Positions 17,221 through 26,858 of a stretch of 64,000 nucleotides of DNA are shown here, one piece after another. The notes beneath the pieces are model-generated. The model was not told the DNA's origin. It did not search any database and saw only the letters and a list, made by a program, of their open reading frames with translations. The DNA comes from Pseudomonas mandelii (GTDB lineage: Bacteria > Pseudomonadota > Gammaproteobacteria > Pseudomonadales > Pseudomonadaceae), in NCBI RefSeq assembly GCF_900106065.1, contig NZ_LT629796.1:2330001-2394000 (forward strand), given 5' to 3'. The stretch's first letter is position 1. Each line of letters begins with the position of its first letter. Position numbers and translations under genes: made by a program.

Positions 17221-17250
17221 GCTTCGCGGGCAAGACTTGCCCGCGAAAGC
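17221..17250. repeat. REP-type hairpin after pdxY
   Basis: GCTTCGCGGGCAAG and its inverted copy TTGCCCGCGAAAGC form a stem right after the pdxY stop. It matches the core of the REP type seen at 4588 and may serve as a 3' end stabiliser or terminator between convergent genes. Confidence 0.75.
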
Positions 17251-17269
17251 GATCTAAAGCCTGAACACG

Positions 17270-17752
17270 TCAGGCATCGCCCTTGATTTCCTGATACCGC
17301 TTTTCCAGTTCCTGACGAATCTGCCGGCGTTGCTGAGCCTGCATGAAGCGGCGCTTGTCTTCGCTGTTCTGCGGTTGCAGCGGCGGTACGGCAGCCGGTT
17401 TGCGGTCGTCATCCACTGCCACCATGGTGAAGAAGCAGCTGTTGGTGTGGCGCACCGAGCGCTCACGGATGTTTTCGGTCACCACCTTGATGCCCACCTC
17501 CATGGAAGTGTTGCCGGTGTAATTGACCGAGGCCAGGAAGGTCACCAGTTCGCCGACATGAATCGGCTCGCGGAAAATCACCTGGTCCACCGACAAGGTC
17601 ACCACGTAGCGACCGGCGTAACGGCTGGCGCAGGCGTAGGCCACTTCGTCGAGGTATTTGAGCAGGGTACCGCCGTGAACATTGCCAGAGAAGTTGGCCA
17701 TGTCAGGGGTCATCAATACCGTCATCGACAGCTGGGCGTTTCCGGGTTCCAT
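17270..17752 (-). CDS. Acyl-CoA thioesterase, hotdog fold
   Basis: The 160-residue cytoplasmic enzyme should hydrolyse acyl-CoA thioesters. The hotdog pattern is visible as TPDMANFSGNVHGGTLLKYLDEVAY (about 14-38), with the Asp of LLKYLDE and HGG near the active site, then VTLSVDQVIFREPIHVGELV. A charged C-terminal helix (QQRRQIRQELEKRYQE) is added. The ATG at 17752 matches the start of the conserved domain; 24 upstream codons are open. Substrate length is unknown. Confidence 0.87.
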   Translation of the reverse strand: MEPGNAQLSMTVLMTPDMANFSGNVHGGTLLKYLDEVAYACASRYAGRYVVTLSVDQVIFREPIHVGELVTFLASVNYTGNTSMEVGIKVVTENIRERSVRHTNSCFFTMVAVDDDRKPAAVPPLQPQNSEDKRRFMQAQQRRQIRQELEKRYQEIKGDA

Positions 17753-17956
17753 AGCGTTCTCACGGGTCAAGGCAGAATGGCGGAAGGGCGGCACCTCTGC
17801 GGGTGCCTGGTCGGTTTTTTTCAAACCACAGTTATCGGGACGCCGGGCGGCTGCTCGCCGTCACGCCGGATCGATCTGTTTCCATATATTGCACCGCCTT
17901 TCTGGCGGAAGTCCCGGTGTTAACCTCCGGACGTCCACCTCAAGGAGCCCGACACC

Positions 17957-19720
17957 ATGCATGCCATCAGTTTTATTCAGGATCTGGCAGTGATCATGTT
18001 GGTCGCAGGGGTGGTGACGGTGCTGTTCCACCGCTTCAAACAGCCGGTGGTACTGGGTTATATCGTCGCCGGCTTCATCATCGGTCCGCACACGCCGCCG
18101 TTCGGCCTGATCCACGACGAAGAAACCATCAAGACCCTCGCGGAACTCGGGGTGATTTTCCTGATGTTCTGCCTGGGCCTGGAGTTCAGCCTGCGCAAGC
18201 TGTTCAAGGTCGGTGCCACGGCATTCATCGCGGCGTTCCTCGAAATCGTGCTGATGATCTGGATCGGCTACGAAATCGGCCAATGGTTTGACTGGAACAC
18301 CATGGATTCGCTGTTCCTCGGCGCGATCCTGGCGATTTCCTCGACCACCATCATCGTCAAGGCGCTCAACGACCTGAAGATGAAGAACGAGCGCTTTGCC
18401 CAGCTGATCTTCGGTGTGCTGATTGTCGAGGACATCCTCGGTATCGGCATCATTGCCTTGCTGTCGAGCATCGCGGTCAGCGGCACGGTCAGTTCCGGCG
18501 AAGTGTTTTCCACGGTGGGCAAGCTCTCGCTGTTCATGATCGTGGCACTGGTCATTGGCATCTTGCTGGTGCCGCGATTACTGGCCTATGTGGCGAAGTT
18601 CGAAAGCAATGAAATGCTGCTGATCACTGTGCTGGGCCTGTGTTTCGGCTTCTGCCTGCTGGTGGTCAAGCTTGAATACAGCATGGTCCTGGGCGCGTTC
18701 CTGATTGGGGCGATCATGGCCGAGTCACGGCAATTGCTGAAGATCGAGCGCTTGATCGAGCCGGTTCGCGACCTGTTCAGTGCAATCTTCTTTGTGGCGA
18801 TCGGGTTGATGCTCGATCCGATGATCCTGCTGCAATACGCCTGGCCAATCGCAGTGATTACCGTGGCCGTTGTGCTCGGCAAAATGCTTTCCTGCGGCCT
18901 CGGGGCCTTTATCGCCGGCAATGACGGACGCACCTCACTGCGCGTGGGGATGGGGCTTTCGCAGATTGGCGAATTCTCCTTCATCATCGCCGCGCTGGGC
19001 ATGACGCTGCAGGTCACCAGCAACTTCCTCTACCCGGTCGCCGTGGCAGTCTCGGTGATTACCACGTTGCTGACGCCGTATCTGATCCGCGCGGCTGATC
19101 CGCTGTCGATCAAGCTTGCCGCGGTGATGCCGCAGCGGCTGGCGCGAGTGTTGGGGATGTACGGCGAGTGGCTGCGCAGCATTCAGCCTCAGGGCGAGGG
19201 CGCGCTGCTGGCGTCGATGATCCGGCGGATTCTGTTGCAGGTCGGGGTCAATCTGGCGCTGGTGATTGCGATCTTTTTTTCCGGCGCGTATTTCGCCGAA
19301 CGCATGTCCGTGTACCTGCAAGCGTGGATCAGCGATCCGAGCTGGCAGAAAGCGTTGATCTGGGGCGGGGCGTTGCTCTTGTCGCTGCCGTTTCTGATCG
19401 CCGCTTATCGTAAGCTCAAGGCGCTGTCGATGCTGTTGGCGGAGATGGGCGTGAAGCCGGAGATGGCAGGGCGCCACACGCAGCGAGTGCGCCGGGTGAT
19501 CGCCGAAGTGATCCCGATCCTCTCGCTGCTGGTGATCTTCCTGCTGCTGGCAGCCTTGTCGGCCAGTATTTTGCCGACCAACAAGTTGCTGGTACTGATC
19601 GTCGTGGTGGCCGCCGGGGTGGCAGCACTGCTCTGGCGCTGGTTCATCCGCGTGCACACGCGGATGCAGGTGGCGTTGCTCGAAACACTGGACAACCACA
19701 AGGAGTCGTCCGGGCATTGA
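17957..19720 (+). CDS. CPA2-family cation:proton antiporter without RCK domain
   Basis: The 587-residue inner-membrane protein has an N-terminal Na+/H+ exchanger domain of about 12 helices (VLGYIVAGFIIGP, GLEFSLRKL, ISSTTIIVKAL, the ion-binding type segment VEDILGIG and GLSQIGEFSFII). This is the KefB/YbaL-like CPA2 group. Instead of the cytoplasmic TrkA-N domain usual in Kef proteins, the C-terminal 200 residues contain about four further hydrophobic segments (430-455, 470-490, 520-540, 548-570). It probably exchanges K+ or Na+ for H+. The ligand that gates it, if any, is not evident. Confidence 0.88.
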   Translation: MHAISFIQDLAVIMLVAGVVTVLFHRFKQPVVLGYIVAGFIIGPHTPPFGLIHDEETIKTLAELGVIFLMFCLGLEFSLRKLFKVGATAFIAAFLEIVLMIWIGYEIGQWFDWNTMDSLFLGAILAISSTTIIVKALNDLKMKNERFAQLIFGVLIVEDILGIGIIALLSSIAVSGTVSSGEVFSTVGKLSLFMIVALVIGILLVPRLLAYVAKFESNEMLLITVLGLCFGFCLLVVKLEYSMVLGAFLIGAIMAESRQLLKIERLIEPVRDLFSAIFFVAIGLMLDPMILLQYAWPIAVITVAVVLGKMLSCGLGAFIAGNDGRTSLRVGMGLSQIGEFSFIIAALGMTLQVTSNFLYPVAVAVSVITTLLTPYLIRAADPLSIKLAAVMPQRLARVLGMYGEWLRSIQPQGEGALLASMIRRILLQVGVNLALVIAIFFSGAYFAERMSVYLQAWISDPSWQKALIWGGALLLSLPFLIAAYRKLKALSMLLAEMGVKPEMAGRHTQRVRRVIAEVIPILSLLVIFLLLAALSASILPTNKLLVLIVVVAAGVAALLWRWFIRVHTRMQVALLETLDNHKESSGH

Positions 19721-19741
19721 CCACGCGGCGCGTCAGACGAC

Positions 19742-20149
19742 TCAGCTTTCCAGCCAGACGTCCCGCGCCCAGTGCCAAACCGATTCCCAGGTTTCTTCGG
19801 CGACCAGCTCTTCTTCGGCCAACCACAGCACCACGGTGCCGTCTTCTTCGACCAAGTAGTAATTGTCGCCGTCCTGGCAGATCGGGATCATGCTGCGATC
19901 AACACCCGCATCCCAGGCGTTGGCAGCAACGTCTGGCAGGTAGGTGTGGGATTGCGGGTCGGTGACGGTCACCGGCTCCAGGCTGCCGTAGACAACGTCG
20001 CTGACAGTCAGCAAAAACTCTCTGAAGACGAAGGGAATGTCGATGAACAGTTGTTCCTCGATTTCCACGATCTGGTCTTCGTCAGGCAGCTCCAAGGGGA
20101 CCGGTACCGGTTCGTTGGCTTCACGCAGTTGTTCGATGATTTCTTCCAC
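19742..20149 (-). CDS. SMI1/KNR4 (SUKH) domain protein
   Basis: A strongly acidic 135-residue protein with the SUKH-type pattern: an N-terminal helix, LPxDxxI around residues 20-30, FREFLL, then PICQDGDNYYLVEEDGTVVLW and a C-terminal WESVWHWARDVW. SUKH proteins often act as immunity proteins in contact-dependent or polymorphic toxin systems, but solitary copies with other roles are common. No toxin gene lies beside it. The ATG at 20149 is the only sensible start. Confidence 0.7.
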   Translation of the reverse strand: MEEIIEQLREANEPVPVPLELPDEDQIVEIEEQLFIDIPFVFREFLLTVSDVVYGSLEPVTVTDPQSHTYLPDVAANAWDAGVDRSMIPICQDGDNYYLVEEDGTVVLWLAEEELVAEETWESVWHWARDVWLES

Positions 20150-20232
20150 GTCCGGGATCCTCTTGCTTGATGGCGCGGTTTAGTTGGGGCGGTTTATACA
20201 GTAGCTCGCTACAGATGCAACTGCGAAATAGA

Positions 20233-20256
20233 AAACCCCGGCCGAGGCCGGGGTTT
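20233..20256 (-). terminator. Rho-independent terminator for the Tim44-like gene
   Basis: A perfect GC stem, CCCCGGCC/GGCCGGGG with a 2-nt centre, is flanked by A and T runs (TTTTCTATTT on the minus strand). It lies 30 bp beyond the stop of the leftward gene at 20286. Confidence 0.88.
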
Positions 20257-20285
20257 CTATTACAGCATGCGTAACGCGGAGGGGA

Positions 20286-21158
20286 TCAGCCGTTCTGGCG
20301 GATACCGGCCACCAGCCAAGGCTGGTTTTCGCCCTGCGGACGTTCCATGTTCCAGCTTTCGCTGAACACTTCGCCCTGGTCGAAACGCGAAGTCTTCGAC
20401 ACACCGGTAAAGGTCAGGGTGGCGATGGTCTTGTCGGCACGATCATCCACGCCGTCCAGTTGAACATTGAGGTTATCAATGTAGGTGGACTGGAAACCTT
20501 CGCCGAGGTCGGCACGTTCACGCTTCAGGAACTCCAGCAATTGCGGGGTCACGAACTCGGCGATCTTGTCCATTTCGTTGGAGTCCCAGTGTTGCTGCAG
20601 GGACTGGAAGTGGTTGCGGGCCGCTTCAATGAAGTTCTGTTCATTGAACCAGGCTGGCGCGTTGATTACCGGACGAGCGGCAGCAGGTGCCGCCGAGCCG
20701 CCGAAGATCGAACCCATGCCGGCTGGCTTCTGCTCGAACACTTCACGTTGCATCGGTGCGCCAGCTGGAGCCAGGTGCTCCTGTTGCTTGCGACGACGAG
20801 CGGCGATGAAGCGGAAGATCAGGAACGCAATGACAGCCATGATCAGGATGTCGAAGATCTGCATGCCCTGGAAGCCGTCGCCCATGAACATGGAGGCCAG
20901 CAGGCCACCGGCAGCGATGCCGGCCAGAGGGCCGAGCCAGCGCGAAGCTCCGCCGGCCTTGGCGGCAGCGCCAGCGGCACCGGCCGCGCCCGCAGTGGCA
21001 GCAGCACCACCGGCGGCAGAAGAAGGAGCCATTTGGCTGGTCTGGTGAGTCGGCGCAGCGCCGGAGCTCTTGCCGCCACCAAAGCGCTTGGCGTTGGCGT
21101 CGAGGCTCATCGTCAGGCCGATGCACAACGCCATGGCGATGCTAAGAAAACGTTTCAT
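20286..21158 (-). CDS. Tim44-like domain protein
   Basis: The 290-residue protein has a signal sequence (about 1-23), an Ala/Gly-rich linker (about 45-70), a membrane segment with MQIFDILIMAVIAFLIFRFI (about 98-117) and a C-terminal Tim44-like domain (about 155-290, with FIEAARNHFQSLQQHWDSNE and FSESWNMERP). Bacterial Tim44-like proteins are membrane-associated with no firm role. The ATG at 21158 follows GGGAA and starts the signal sequence; MGIPF five codons earlier is less likely. The Ala/Gly linker is low complexity. Confidence 0.85.
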   Translation of the reverse strand: MKRFLSIAMALCIGLTMSLDANAKRFGGGKSSGAAPTHQTSQMAPSSAAGGAAATAGAAGAAGAAAKAGGASRWLGPLAGIAAGGLLASMFMGDGFQGMQIFDILIMAVIAFLIFRFIAARRRKQQEHLAPAGAPMQREVFEQKPAGMGSIFGGSAAPAAARPVINAPAWFNEQNFIEAARNHFQSLQQHWDSNEMDKIAEFVTPQLLEFLKRERADLGEGFQSTYIDNLNVQLDGVDDRADKTIATLTFTGVSKTSRFDQGEVFSESWNMERPQGENQPWLVAGIRQNG

Positions 21159-21469
21159 AAAGGGAATTCCCATTTGTGGATGGCACGCGCGCCATGTTGC
21201 ACAGCTGAAGTGTTACTGGCTAGCGGCAGAGTGTTTCGGGCTTTTGCCTGACAGGTTGCGTTCAGCTTCGGTCAGCGCAATCGGGCCTGTTAACTTTGGT
21301 CTGTAGGACGAGGAGATAAGTTCTGTAGGAATGCCCGTAGCGGGCGCGGCGCAGATAGATCGTTCCCACGCTCTGCGCGGTAACGCCGCCATGGACGCTC
21401 TGCGTCCACTGTGATGCGGAGCGTCACGAGATGCATTCCCACGCCGAGCGTGGGAACGATCATAGGCGC
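21159..21469. other. Intergenic region between Tim44-like gene and uvrD
   Basis: About 310 bp without a credible gene. It holds the promoter side of the Tim44-like gene and, from 21358, a nested inverted repeat described separately. CGTAGCGGGCGCGG-type palindromic bits near 21335 add to the repeat character. Confidence 0.6.
21358..21461. repeat. 104-bp nested inverted repeat (GATCGTTCCCACGC type)
   Basis: The ends GATCGTTCCCACGCTCTGCG and its near-complement CGAGCGTGGGAACGATC pair with each other, and inside them GGACGCTCTGCGTCC and GCGGAGCGTC form further stems. This layout matches an interspersed repeat I know from P. fluorescens and P. putida gaps. It sits next to the end of uvrD. Confidence 0.75.
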
Positions 21470-23653
21470 CTAAATAGCTTCCAGCTTGGCGTAACCGAGC
21501 ATCAGCCACTTGCTGCCTTCGCTGAAGTTCACCTGCACCCGGGCCTGGGCTCCGGCGCCCTCGAAGTTCAGGATCACGCCGTCGCCAAACACCGAATGCC
21601 GCACGGCCTGACCGAGGCTGAACCCGGTGTCCGGAATCTCGCTGCCGCCAAACAGGCTGCTGGAGCTCTGTTGCTGACCACCGCCGAACGGACGGCTGAC
21701 GCTGTTGGACAGCCGCACCTCCTGGATCAGGCCTTTCGGCACTTCACGCACGAAACGCGACACCTTGTTGTAAGTCTCGCTGCCGTACAGGCGTCGGGTT
21801 TCCGCGTAGGTCATCACCAGGTTCTGCATCGCCCGCGTAATGCCGACGTAAGCCAGACGGCGCTCCTCTTCAAGACGCCCCGGCTCTTCCAGGCTCATCT
21901 TGTGCGGGAACAGGCCTTCTTCCATGCCCACGAGGAACACGTAAGGGAATTCCAGGCCCTTGGCGCTGTGCAAGGTCATCAGCTGAATGCTGTCTTCGTG
22001 CTCGTCGGCCTGGGTATCACCGGCCTCCAGCGACGCGTGGCCTAGGAACGCCGCCAATGGCGTCAGGTCTTCATCTTCTTCAGCGTTTTCGAAGTTGCGC
22101 GCGGCGCTGACCAGTTCCTCAAGGTTCTCTACCCGGGCCTGGCCTTTCTCGCCTTTTTCCGCTTCGTGGTAGGCAATCAGCCCCGACTGTTCGATAACCG
22201 TCTGGGTCATCAGGTGCAGCGGCATTTCCATGCACTTGGCGGCAAGGTTCTCGATCAGCTCGATAAATGCGCCGAGCGCGCCAGCGGCACGCCCGGTCAG
22301 GCCTTTATTGGCGACCAGCAAGCGCATGGCTTCCCACATCGATACGTCACTGTGGCGCGCATGGTCGCGAATCGCTTCAACGGTTTTCTCGCCGATGCCA
22401 CGGGCCGGAACGTTGATGACCCGCTCCAGCGCCGCATCGTTGCCGCGACCTTCCAGCAAACGCAGGTAGGCCATGGCGTTCTTGATTTCGGCGCGCTCGA
22501 AGAAGCGCTGCCCACCATAGATGCGGTACGGAATGCGCTCGCGCAGTAACGCTTCTTCCAAAACGCGCGATTGGGCGTTGGAGCGGTACAAAATCGCGAT
22601 ATCGCTACGTGCCAAGCCGGTTTTCAGCGCACTTTCGATGGTTTCCACCACGTAGCGTGCTTCATCGTGCTCGTTGAACGCGGCGTACAGATTGATCGCT
22701 TCGCCTTCGCCGCCATCGGTCCACAGTTCTTTACCCATGCGCCCGGTGTTGTTGGCGATCAGGGCGTTGGCAGCCTTGAGAATCCCGGCGGTGGAGCGGT
22801 AGTTTTGCTCCAGACGAATGGTCTCGGCATCCGGGAAATCGTCGGAATACTGATAAATGTTCTCGATTTTCGCGCCACGCCAGCCGTAGATCGACTGATC
22901 GTCGTCGCCCACCACCATCAAACTGTCGCCGCCCTTGGCCAGCAGACGCAACCAGGCGTACTGAACGGCGTTGGTGTCCTGGAACTCATCCACCAGAATG
23001 TGCCGGAAGCGCTTCTGGTAATGGGCCAGCAGGCCCGGGTGATCGCGCCACAGGTCGAGGGCACGCAGCAGCAATTCGGAGAAGTCGATAACACCGGCGC
23101 GCAGGCAAGCGGCCTCGTAGGCCTCATAAATGCTGCGCATGGTGGCCAGGAACAGATCGCCGCTGGCTTGAATGTGTTGTGGGCGCAGACCTTCGTCTTT
23201 CTGCCCGTTGATAAACCACTGAGCCTGGCGGGCCGGCCAGCGTTGCTCGTCCAGCCCCAGCTCGCGGATCACCCGCTTGACCAGCCGTTGCTGGTCGTCG
23301 CTGTCGAGAATCTGGAAGGTCTGGCTCAGGCCGGCTTCCTGCCAGTGCGCCCGCAGCAAGCGGTGCGCCAGGCCGTGGAAGGTGCCGACCCACATGCCGG
23401 CCGGGTTGATACCCATCAGCTGCTCGATGCGATGACGCATCTCGGCAGCGGCCTTATTGGTGAAGGTCACCGACAGGATCGAGTGGGGCGAGGCGTTCTC
23501 GACCTGGATCAACCAGGCGATACGGTGCACTAGCACTCGGGTTTTACCGGAACCAGCACCGGCCAGGACCAACTGACGACCCACGGAGGCAGCTACGGCC
23601 TGGCGTTGGGCATCGTTGAGGGAGTTCAGCAGAAGGGAGAGATCATCGCGCAT
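21470..23653 (-). CDS. uvrD: DNA helicase II UvrD
   Basis: The 727-residue superfamily 1A helicase unwinds DNA 3'-5' in nucleotide excision and mismatch repair. Visible motifs are the Q motif LNDAQRQAV, Walker A GAGSGKTRVL (about 33-42), the Walker B-type VDEFQDTN, DDQSIYGWRGA, LEQNYRS, HSAKGLEFPYVFLVG and AYVGITRAMQ. The C-terminal tail ends in the Tudor-like segment (SVFGDGVILNFEG) that binds RNA polymerase in UvrD/PcrA. Length matches Pseudomonas UvrD. It is monocistronic and transcribed toward the repeat at 21358. Confidence 0.96.
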   Translation of the reverse strand: MRDDLSLLLNSLNDAQRQAVAASVGRQLVLAGAGSGKTRVLVHRIAWLIQVENASPHSILSVTFTNKAAAEMRHRIEQLMGINPAGMWVGTFHGLAHRLLRAHWQEAGLSQTFQILDSDDQQRLVKRVIRELGLDEQRWPARQAQWFINGQKDEGLRPQHIQASGDLFLATMRSIYEAYEAACLRAGVIDFSELLLRALDLWRDHPGLLAHYQKRFRHILVDEFQDTNAVQYAWLRLLAKGGDSLMVVGDDDQSIYGWRGAKIENIYQYSDDFPDAETIRLEQNYRSTAGILKAANALIANNTGRMGKELWTDGGEGEAINLYAAFNEHDEARYVVETIESALKTGLARSDIAILYRSNAQSRVLEEALLRERIPYRIYGGQRFFERAEIKNAMAYLRLLEGRGNDAALERVINVPARGIGEKTVEAIRDHARHSDVSMWEAMRLLVANKGLTGRAAGALGAFIELIENLAAKCMEMPLHLMTQTVIEQSGLIAYHEAEKGEKGQARVENLEELVSAARNFENAEEDEDLTPLAAFLGHASLEAGDTQADEHEDSIQLMTLHSAKGLEFPYVFLVGMEEGLFPHKMSLEEPGRLEEERRLAYVGITRAMQNLVMTYAETRRLYGSETYNKVSRFVREVPKGLIQEVRLSNSVSRPFGGGQQQSSSSLFGGSEIPDTGFSLGQAVRHSVFGDGVILNFEGAGAQARVQVNFSEGSKWLMLGYAKLEAI

Positions 23654-23911
23654 CGGGGCATTCTAGGGTGCGCCGTCACACCGGGCAAACCGAGCTTTGC
23701 ATTAGCCGATGAAAGAAGCACGAATGACGACCGGTCAGTCACTGGCTGCAAGCGTTGGCGGGGCTCGCTCCAAGGGTTTTGAGGCGGCGGCGGGGGGCTG
23801 AAATTTTGTCGATTTTATGATCCGGGGCAGTTTGGTAAGGGCATCGGCTTGTGTATGCTCCGTCCACGTTTCGGGCTCATGCTCACCATTATAAGAACAA
23901 GAACATTGCCT

Positions 23912-26785
23912 ATGACCCTCAGCTCCGACCTGTCGGGCCCTTCTGTGGAGCCCCGGGTTATCCGCAAACAGTACGCCATGGAAATGGCGGTCGAGCGCAC
24001 GCGCCTGCTCTACCAGGGCTCGCTGCTGCCTACGCTGTTCATGCTGATCAACGGGCTGGTCTGTGCCGCACTGCTCTGGAGTCCGCAGCGCTACTTCATC
24101 GTCAGTGTCTGGCTGATCTGGCTTCTATCGCTGGTGGCCCTGCGGGTGATTCAAGTCGCGGCCTTCGATTCGGCCATTCCCAATCGCCAGGCCCATCCGG
24201 TCTGGCGTCGCATGTTCCTGCTGGGCTCCGCCATGACAGGCCTGACCCTGGCCGGTGCCGGCATCGCTCTGGTTCCCGCTGATAATTTCATGCAGCAAGC
24301 CTGGGTATTCGGCCTGATCGGCGCCGCCGCCCTGTCGGCCAGCGTTGCGTATGCGGTCAGCCTGCCGGCATTCCTGTCCTTTACCTTGCCCTGCCTGTTG
24401 CCGGCCATCGCCTATCTCTTCTGGGGGGGAGATGAACAAGGCCAGGGTTGGGGCTGGTTCGGGCTGATTTTATTGGGCGCGTTGAGCGTGGTGGCCTGGC
24501 AGGTCAACAGGTTGATCGACAGCGGCTTGCTACGGCGCTTTCAGAATCAGGCCCTGATCGAGCATCTGCAGCAGGCGCAAAGCTGCGGCGACCAGCTCAA
24601 TCACGAGTTGGCCAAAGAGATTGATCATCGCCGGTGCGCCGAAGACAAGTTGCGCGAAGCCCAGGTCGAGCTGGAAAACCGGGTCGCCCAGCGCAGCCTC
24701 GAACTGGACGCGGCCAACCAGGCCCTGAGCAAGAGCGAAGCGCGACTGGCGCTGGCGTTGAAGGCCAGTGAACTCGGGCTGTGGGACTGGAACCTGCAAA
24801 CTGACGAAGTCCATCACACCCAACTTCAAGAGTTGTTCGGCCTGGAACCGGAATTCGTCACCGCGATGCTCAGCCACCTCAAGCCTCGCCTTCACCCCGA
24901 AGACTTGCCGTCGCTGCGTCGTGCCCTGGTCGAGCATTTGAAAGGCCGCAGCGAGGATTACCAGATCGAATACCGGGTGCGGCACGGCGACGGTCACTGG
25001 GTCTGGATCGAGGACCGTGGACGAGCGGTCGAGCGCAGCGAAAATGGTCGGGTGATCCGCATGGTCGGCACCCGCCGCGACATCAGCGCGAGCAAGGGGC
25101 AGGAAGAACAGCGCCAACTGGCGGCGACGGTGTTTGAGGCGGCCAGCGAAGGCATCGTGATTTTCGACCCCAATTACGCGCTGATCGCGGTCAATCAGGC
25201 TTTCAGCCGGGTCACCGGCTACGACATCGACGACATGATCGGGCGCAACGTCGTCGAGTTGCCGTGCAGCCGCGATGCGCGCAGGCACTACGGCGCGATC
25301 CATCATGCGCTGGAACAGCACGGCACGTGGCAGGGCGAGCTGGTGGAAACCCGCAAAAACGGCGAGCTCTATCCACAGTGGCTGCAACTCAACGCTGTTC
25401 GGGATGCTCGGGGAAAGGTGAGCCATATTGTTGGCTTCTTCGCCGATCTGTCCGCTCGACGGGAATCCGAAGAGCGCATGCGCTATCTGACCCATTACGA
25501 TGAACTCACGGGCCTGGCCAACCGTTCGCTGTTCCGCGAACGGCTGCGCGAGGCTCATCAGCGGGTGCGTCAGGGTGGGCGTCGCAGCCTGGCACTGCTG
25601 CATATCAACCTGGATCGTTTCAAGCTGCTCAATGACAGCCTTGGGCATGAAGTCGCTGACCAGTTGCTGCAGAAAATGGCCCGACGGCTGGTCAACGCAT
25701 TGCCCGAGGCGGACACCATCGCGCGGCTTTCCGGTGACGAATTTGCGGTGATATTCGATGCCTACGGCAACCTGTCGAGCCTGGCGCGCGTGGCGACCCG
25801 GTTGTCGACCAAACTGCGTTTGCCGATCACCGTCGATGGCCATGAACTGGTGGTCAGCGCCTCGATGGGCATCAGCATGTTGCCGGACACCGCCAGGGAA
25901 ATTTCCGCGCTGGTCAGCCAGTCGAACATTGCCATGCAGCACGCCAAACACTTGGGCGGCAACAACTTCCAGTTCTACACCGAGAGCTTGCAGGCCAGCA
26001 CCCTTGAGCGATTGCAGCTTGAAAATCAGCTGCGCAAAGCGATCGAAGAAAAGCAGTTGCAAGTCTATTACCAGCCGAAACTTTGCCTCGCCACCGGGCG
26101 CCTGAACGCTGCCGAAGCGTTGGTGCGCTGGGATCATCCGACCATGGGGCGTGTGCCGCCCGCTGAATTTATCGGCCTGGCGGAGGAAACCGGGCTGATC
26201 GGTCCGATCGGCGAGTTCGTGTTGCGCCAAGCCTGTTGGCAGGCCTGCGAATGGCAACGGCAGGGGCTTGAGCCGATTCGCGTGTCGGTCAATTTGTCGG
26301 TGCATCAATTGCGCCAGGGCAAGTTGGTCAGCCTGGTGCGACAGGTACTGGAAGAAACCGGCCTGGCGCCGCACTACCTGGAGCTCGAACTCACCGAAAG
26401 CCAGTTGCTGGACAGCGTCGAGCACATCATCGCGACGTTCCAGCAGCTGCGGGATCTGGGCGTGAAACTGGCGATCGACGATTTCGGCACGGGCTATTCG
26501 TCCCTGAGTTATCTAAAGCGCATTCCCGTGGATTACGTGAAGATCGATCAGGCGTTTATCCGCGGTCTGGGGCAGGGCAGCGAGGACGCAGCGATCACCC
26601 GGGCGATCATCGCCATGGCGCATGGCTTGTCGCTGAAAGTGGTGGCTGAAGGTGTGGAGCGCGCAGAGCAGCTGGAATTCTTGAAAGCCGAGCGCTGCGA
26701 TGAAGTGCAGGGTTACCTGATCAGCCGTCCAGTCGAGGCCGATGACCTGGCGGCGCTTTTAGGTGAGGACGCAAAACCCTTGTAA
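23912..26785 (+). CDS. Membrane PAS-GGDEF-EAL protein, probable c-di-GMP phosphodiesterase
   Basis: The 957-residue protein has about five N-terminal membrane helices (35-200), a coiled coil (about 215-285), two PAS regions (about 285-405 and 415-525), a GGDEF domain (about 535-695) and an EAL domain (about 710-950). The cyclase motif reads SGDEF near residue 607 rather than GGDEF, which may lower or abolish cyclase activity. The EAL side is intact: EALVRW near 735, ELTES, DDFGTGYSSL and VAEGVE. Net c-di-GMP breakdown is expected, tuned by PAS input. It resembles the protein encoded beside uvrD in P. aeruginosa. The ATG at 23912 has a weak ribosome site; the frame is open to 23849. Confidence 0.9.
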   Translation: MTLSSDLSGPSVEPRVIRKQYAMEMAVERTRLLYQGSLLPTLFMLINGLVCAALLWSPQRYFIVSVWLIWLLSLVALRVIQVAAFDSAIPNRQAHPVWRRMFLLGSAMTGLTLAGAGIALVPADNFMQQAWVFGLIGAAALSASVAYAVSLPAFLSFTLPCLLPAIAYLFWGGDEQGQGWGWFGLILLGALSVVAWQVNRLIDSGLLRRFQNQALIEHLQQAQSCGDQLNHELAKEIDHRRCAEDKLREAQVELENRVAQRSLELDAANQALSKSEARLALALKASELGLWDWNLQTDEVHHTQLQELFGLEPEFVTAMLSHLKPRLHPEDLPSLRRALVEHLKGRSEDYQIEYRVRHGDGHWVWIEDRGRAVERSENGRVIRMVGTRRDISASKGQEEQRQLAATVFEAASEGIVIFDPNYALIAVNQAFSRVTGYDIDDMIGRNVVELPCSRDARRHYGAIHHALEQHGTWQGELVETRKNGELYPQWLQLNAVRDARGKVSHIVGFFADLSARRESEERMRYLTHYDELTGLANRSLFRERLREAHQRVRQGGRRSLALLHINLDRFKLLNDSLGHEVADQLLQKMARRLVNALPEADTIARLSGDEFAVIFDAYGNLSSLARVATRLSTKLRLPITVDGHELVVSASMGISMLPDTAREISALVSQSNIAMQHAKHLGGNNFQFYTESLQASTLERLQLENQLRKAIEEKQLQVYYQPKLCLATGRLNAAEALVRWDHPTMGRVPPAEFIGLAEETGLIGPIGEFVLRQACWQACEWQRQGLEPIRVSVNLSVHQLRQGKLVSLVRQVLEETGLAPHYLELELTESQLLDSVEHIIATFQQLRDLGVKLAIDDFGTGYSSLSYLKRIPVDYVKIDQAFIRGLGQGSEDAAITRAIIAMAHGLSLKVVAEGVERAEQLEFLKAERCDEVQGYLISRPVEADDLAALLGEDAKPL

Positions 26786-26858
26786 GTGCTACATCAAGCG
26801 TATGTGGCGTGGAATGGGGACATCGAGTTACGCATTGAGCAGGCAAAAAGCCGATTCA

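Noticed and set aside
21358..21461. Possible CRISPR-like or small RNA element
   Set aside because: It is a single nested inverted repeat without spacers or a clear promoter; it fits a known type of interspersed Pseudomonas repeat.
24530..26425. 631-codon minus-strand open frame opposite the GGDEF/EAL gene
   Set aside because: No domain or start signal; the opposite strand has clear catalytic motifs.
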